From NCBI GenBank assembly GCA_030323305.1, contig CP106741.1:2167501-2227500 (forward strand): a stretch of DNA of 60,000 nt. Direction: 5' to 3'. Numbering within the stretch: position 1 is the first letter of the stretch; the number at the start of each line of letters is the position of its first letter. This DNA comes from Paenibacillus sp. CC-CFT747 (GTDB taxonomy: Bacteria; Bacillota; Bacilli; Paenibacillales; NBRC-103111). The notes under the pieces were generated by a model. It ran no database searches. It worked only from the letters and a program-made list of their open reading frames with translations, and was not told where the DNA came from. Below, piece by piece: positions 59,465 through 60,000 of the stretch. The translations under genes and the position numbers were made by a program.

Positions 59465-60000
59465 TTGACGCTCAGGAAATGGTTTTATTTGTTCTGGACG
59501 ACACTGCTCTTAGGGACGGTGGCGGCCTGTGCAACCGGGTTGGTCCTGATGGGGACTTATAAAGATTTTTCTTTTATGGAGCTGACCGAACCGGGGCTCA
59601 ACGGCTCCACGCTTATTTTTATGATTTTAGGGGAGCCACCATCAGCCTGCTGAGCCAGATGGGCTTTTTCTCGTATATGATCATCCGTTTTATCGCCATG
59701 GGTATTCTCCGCAGCCGGGTTAGATGGGATCTCCTGCAGCTGGCTGTCGTGATTGTCGTCATGATCGATACCGTTTACCTGAGGTACTCCACGTTCGCCT
59801 CCAACGAAAGCTGGGTCGGGTATGCCCTGCTTCCTGTTCTTATTCTTCTGTTCGCCCTCGCCATCAGCTGGTGGAAGGTCAAGCTGACCAACGGAGGGGC
59901 ATTTCTTTCCACTTTGTTCTTCATGTTCGTAGCGACCATTCTGGAAGCCGTTCCGGCCCTTAATCTGGACAGCCCTCCATCCTATATCTTTATGCTGGTT
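59465..60000 (+). CDS. kbaA: KbaA, KinB-signalling pathway activator (one frameshift; cut by window end)
   Basis: Partial: about 178 residues before the window ends. Membrane protein with several helices (FWTTLLLGTVAACATGLVLM, ATISLLSQMGFFSYMII, WDLLQLAVVIVVMIDTVYLR). The LLSQMGFF and DTVYLRY segments and the position after gerD identify it with B. subtilis KbaA, which activates the KinB branch of the sporulation phosphorelay. TTG 59465 has GGAGG nine bases upstream. The frame breaks at the 4-G run 59630-59633; a fifth G gives ILGGATISLL. Confidence 0.88.

Overview
This window looks like the rrn-flanked 'ctsR to kbaA' chromosomal backbone of a spore-forming Bacillales bacterium. It is most likely Paenibacillus or a close relative. 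That is inferred from gene order and protein sequence: a Bacillus-type order with pssA placed between disA and yacL, the zinc forms of L33, L36 and S14, and CtsR, McsB, SigH, CwlD, GerD and KbaA. Nearly everything is on the + strand. No phage, IS element, CRISPR array or obvious island is visible.

Layout. 1-2650: 3' part of a 23S rRNA gene and a 5S rRNA gene, then two nearly identical terminators, the second preceded by a decayed copy of the 5S tail. 2890-7620: CtsR-controlled protein-quality operon (ctsR, mcsA, mcsB, clpC). 7730-10210: radA and disA. 10260-11450: pssA, and a small convergent gene on the - strand. 11670-19600: yacL, ispD, ispF, gltX, a cysteine T-box, cysE, cysS, mrnC, rlmB, yacP. 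19720-24755: sigH, rpmG, secE, nusG, rplK, rplA, rplJ, rplL and a 16S methyltransferase-like gene. 25060-37090: rpoB, rpoC, an L7Ae-like gene, rpsL, rpsG, fusA, tuf. 37380-54410: S10-spc-alpha ribosomal protein cluster with secY, adk, map, infA, rpoA, rplQ, truA, rplM, rpsI. 54630-60000: cysH-sat (sulfate assimilation), then cwlD, salA, gerD (- strand) and a kbaA cut by the window end.

The genes form the core information-processing block: transcription (rpoA, rpoB, rpoC, sigH, nusG), translation (ribosomal proteins, factors, two tRNA synthetases), protein export (secE, secY), stress proteolysis, c-di-AMP synthesis, isoprenoid and cysteine supply, and sporulation or germination genes at the right end. 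Control signals include a CtsR operator overlapping the transcription start, a UGC-specifier T-box before cysE, paired L1-binding-site mimics before rplK and rplA, an L10 leader attenuator, and candidate sigma-E and sigma-G promoters before cwlD and gerD.

The dominant anomaly is that 15 genes, many essential (rplK, secY, fusA, gltX, ispD), are broken by about 23 small indels. In every case I worked through, restoring one base (two in ispD) to a short homopolymer restores the full family-length protein. That pattern is far better explained by homopolymer-length errors in the assembly than by biology, so these genes are annotated at full span with the frameshifts noted. I did not find a convincing undescribed system. 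The best leads are leader RNAs and intergenic structures.
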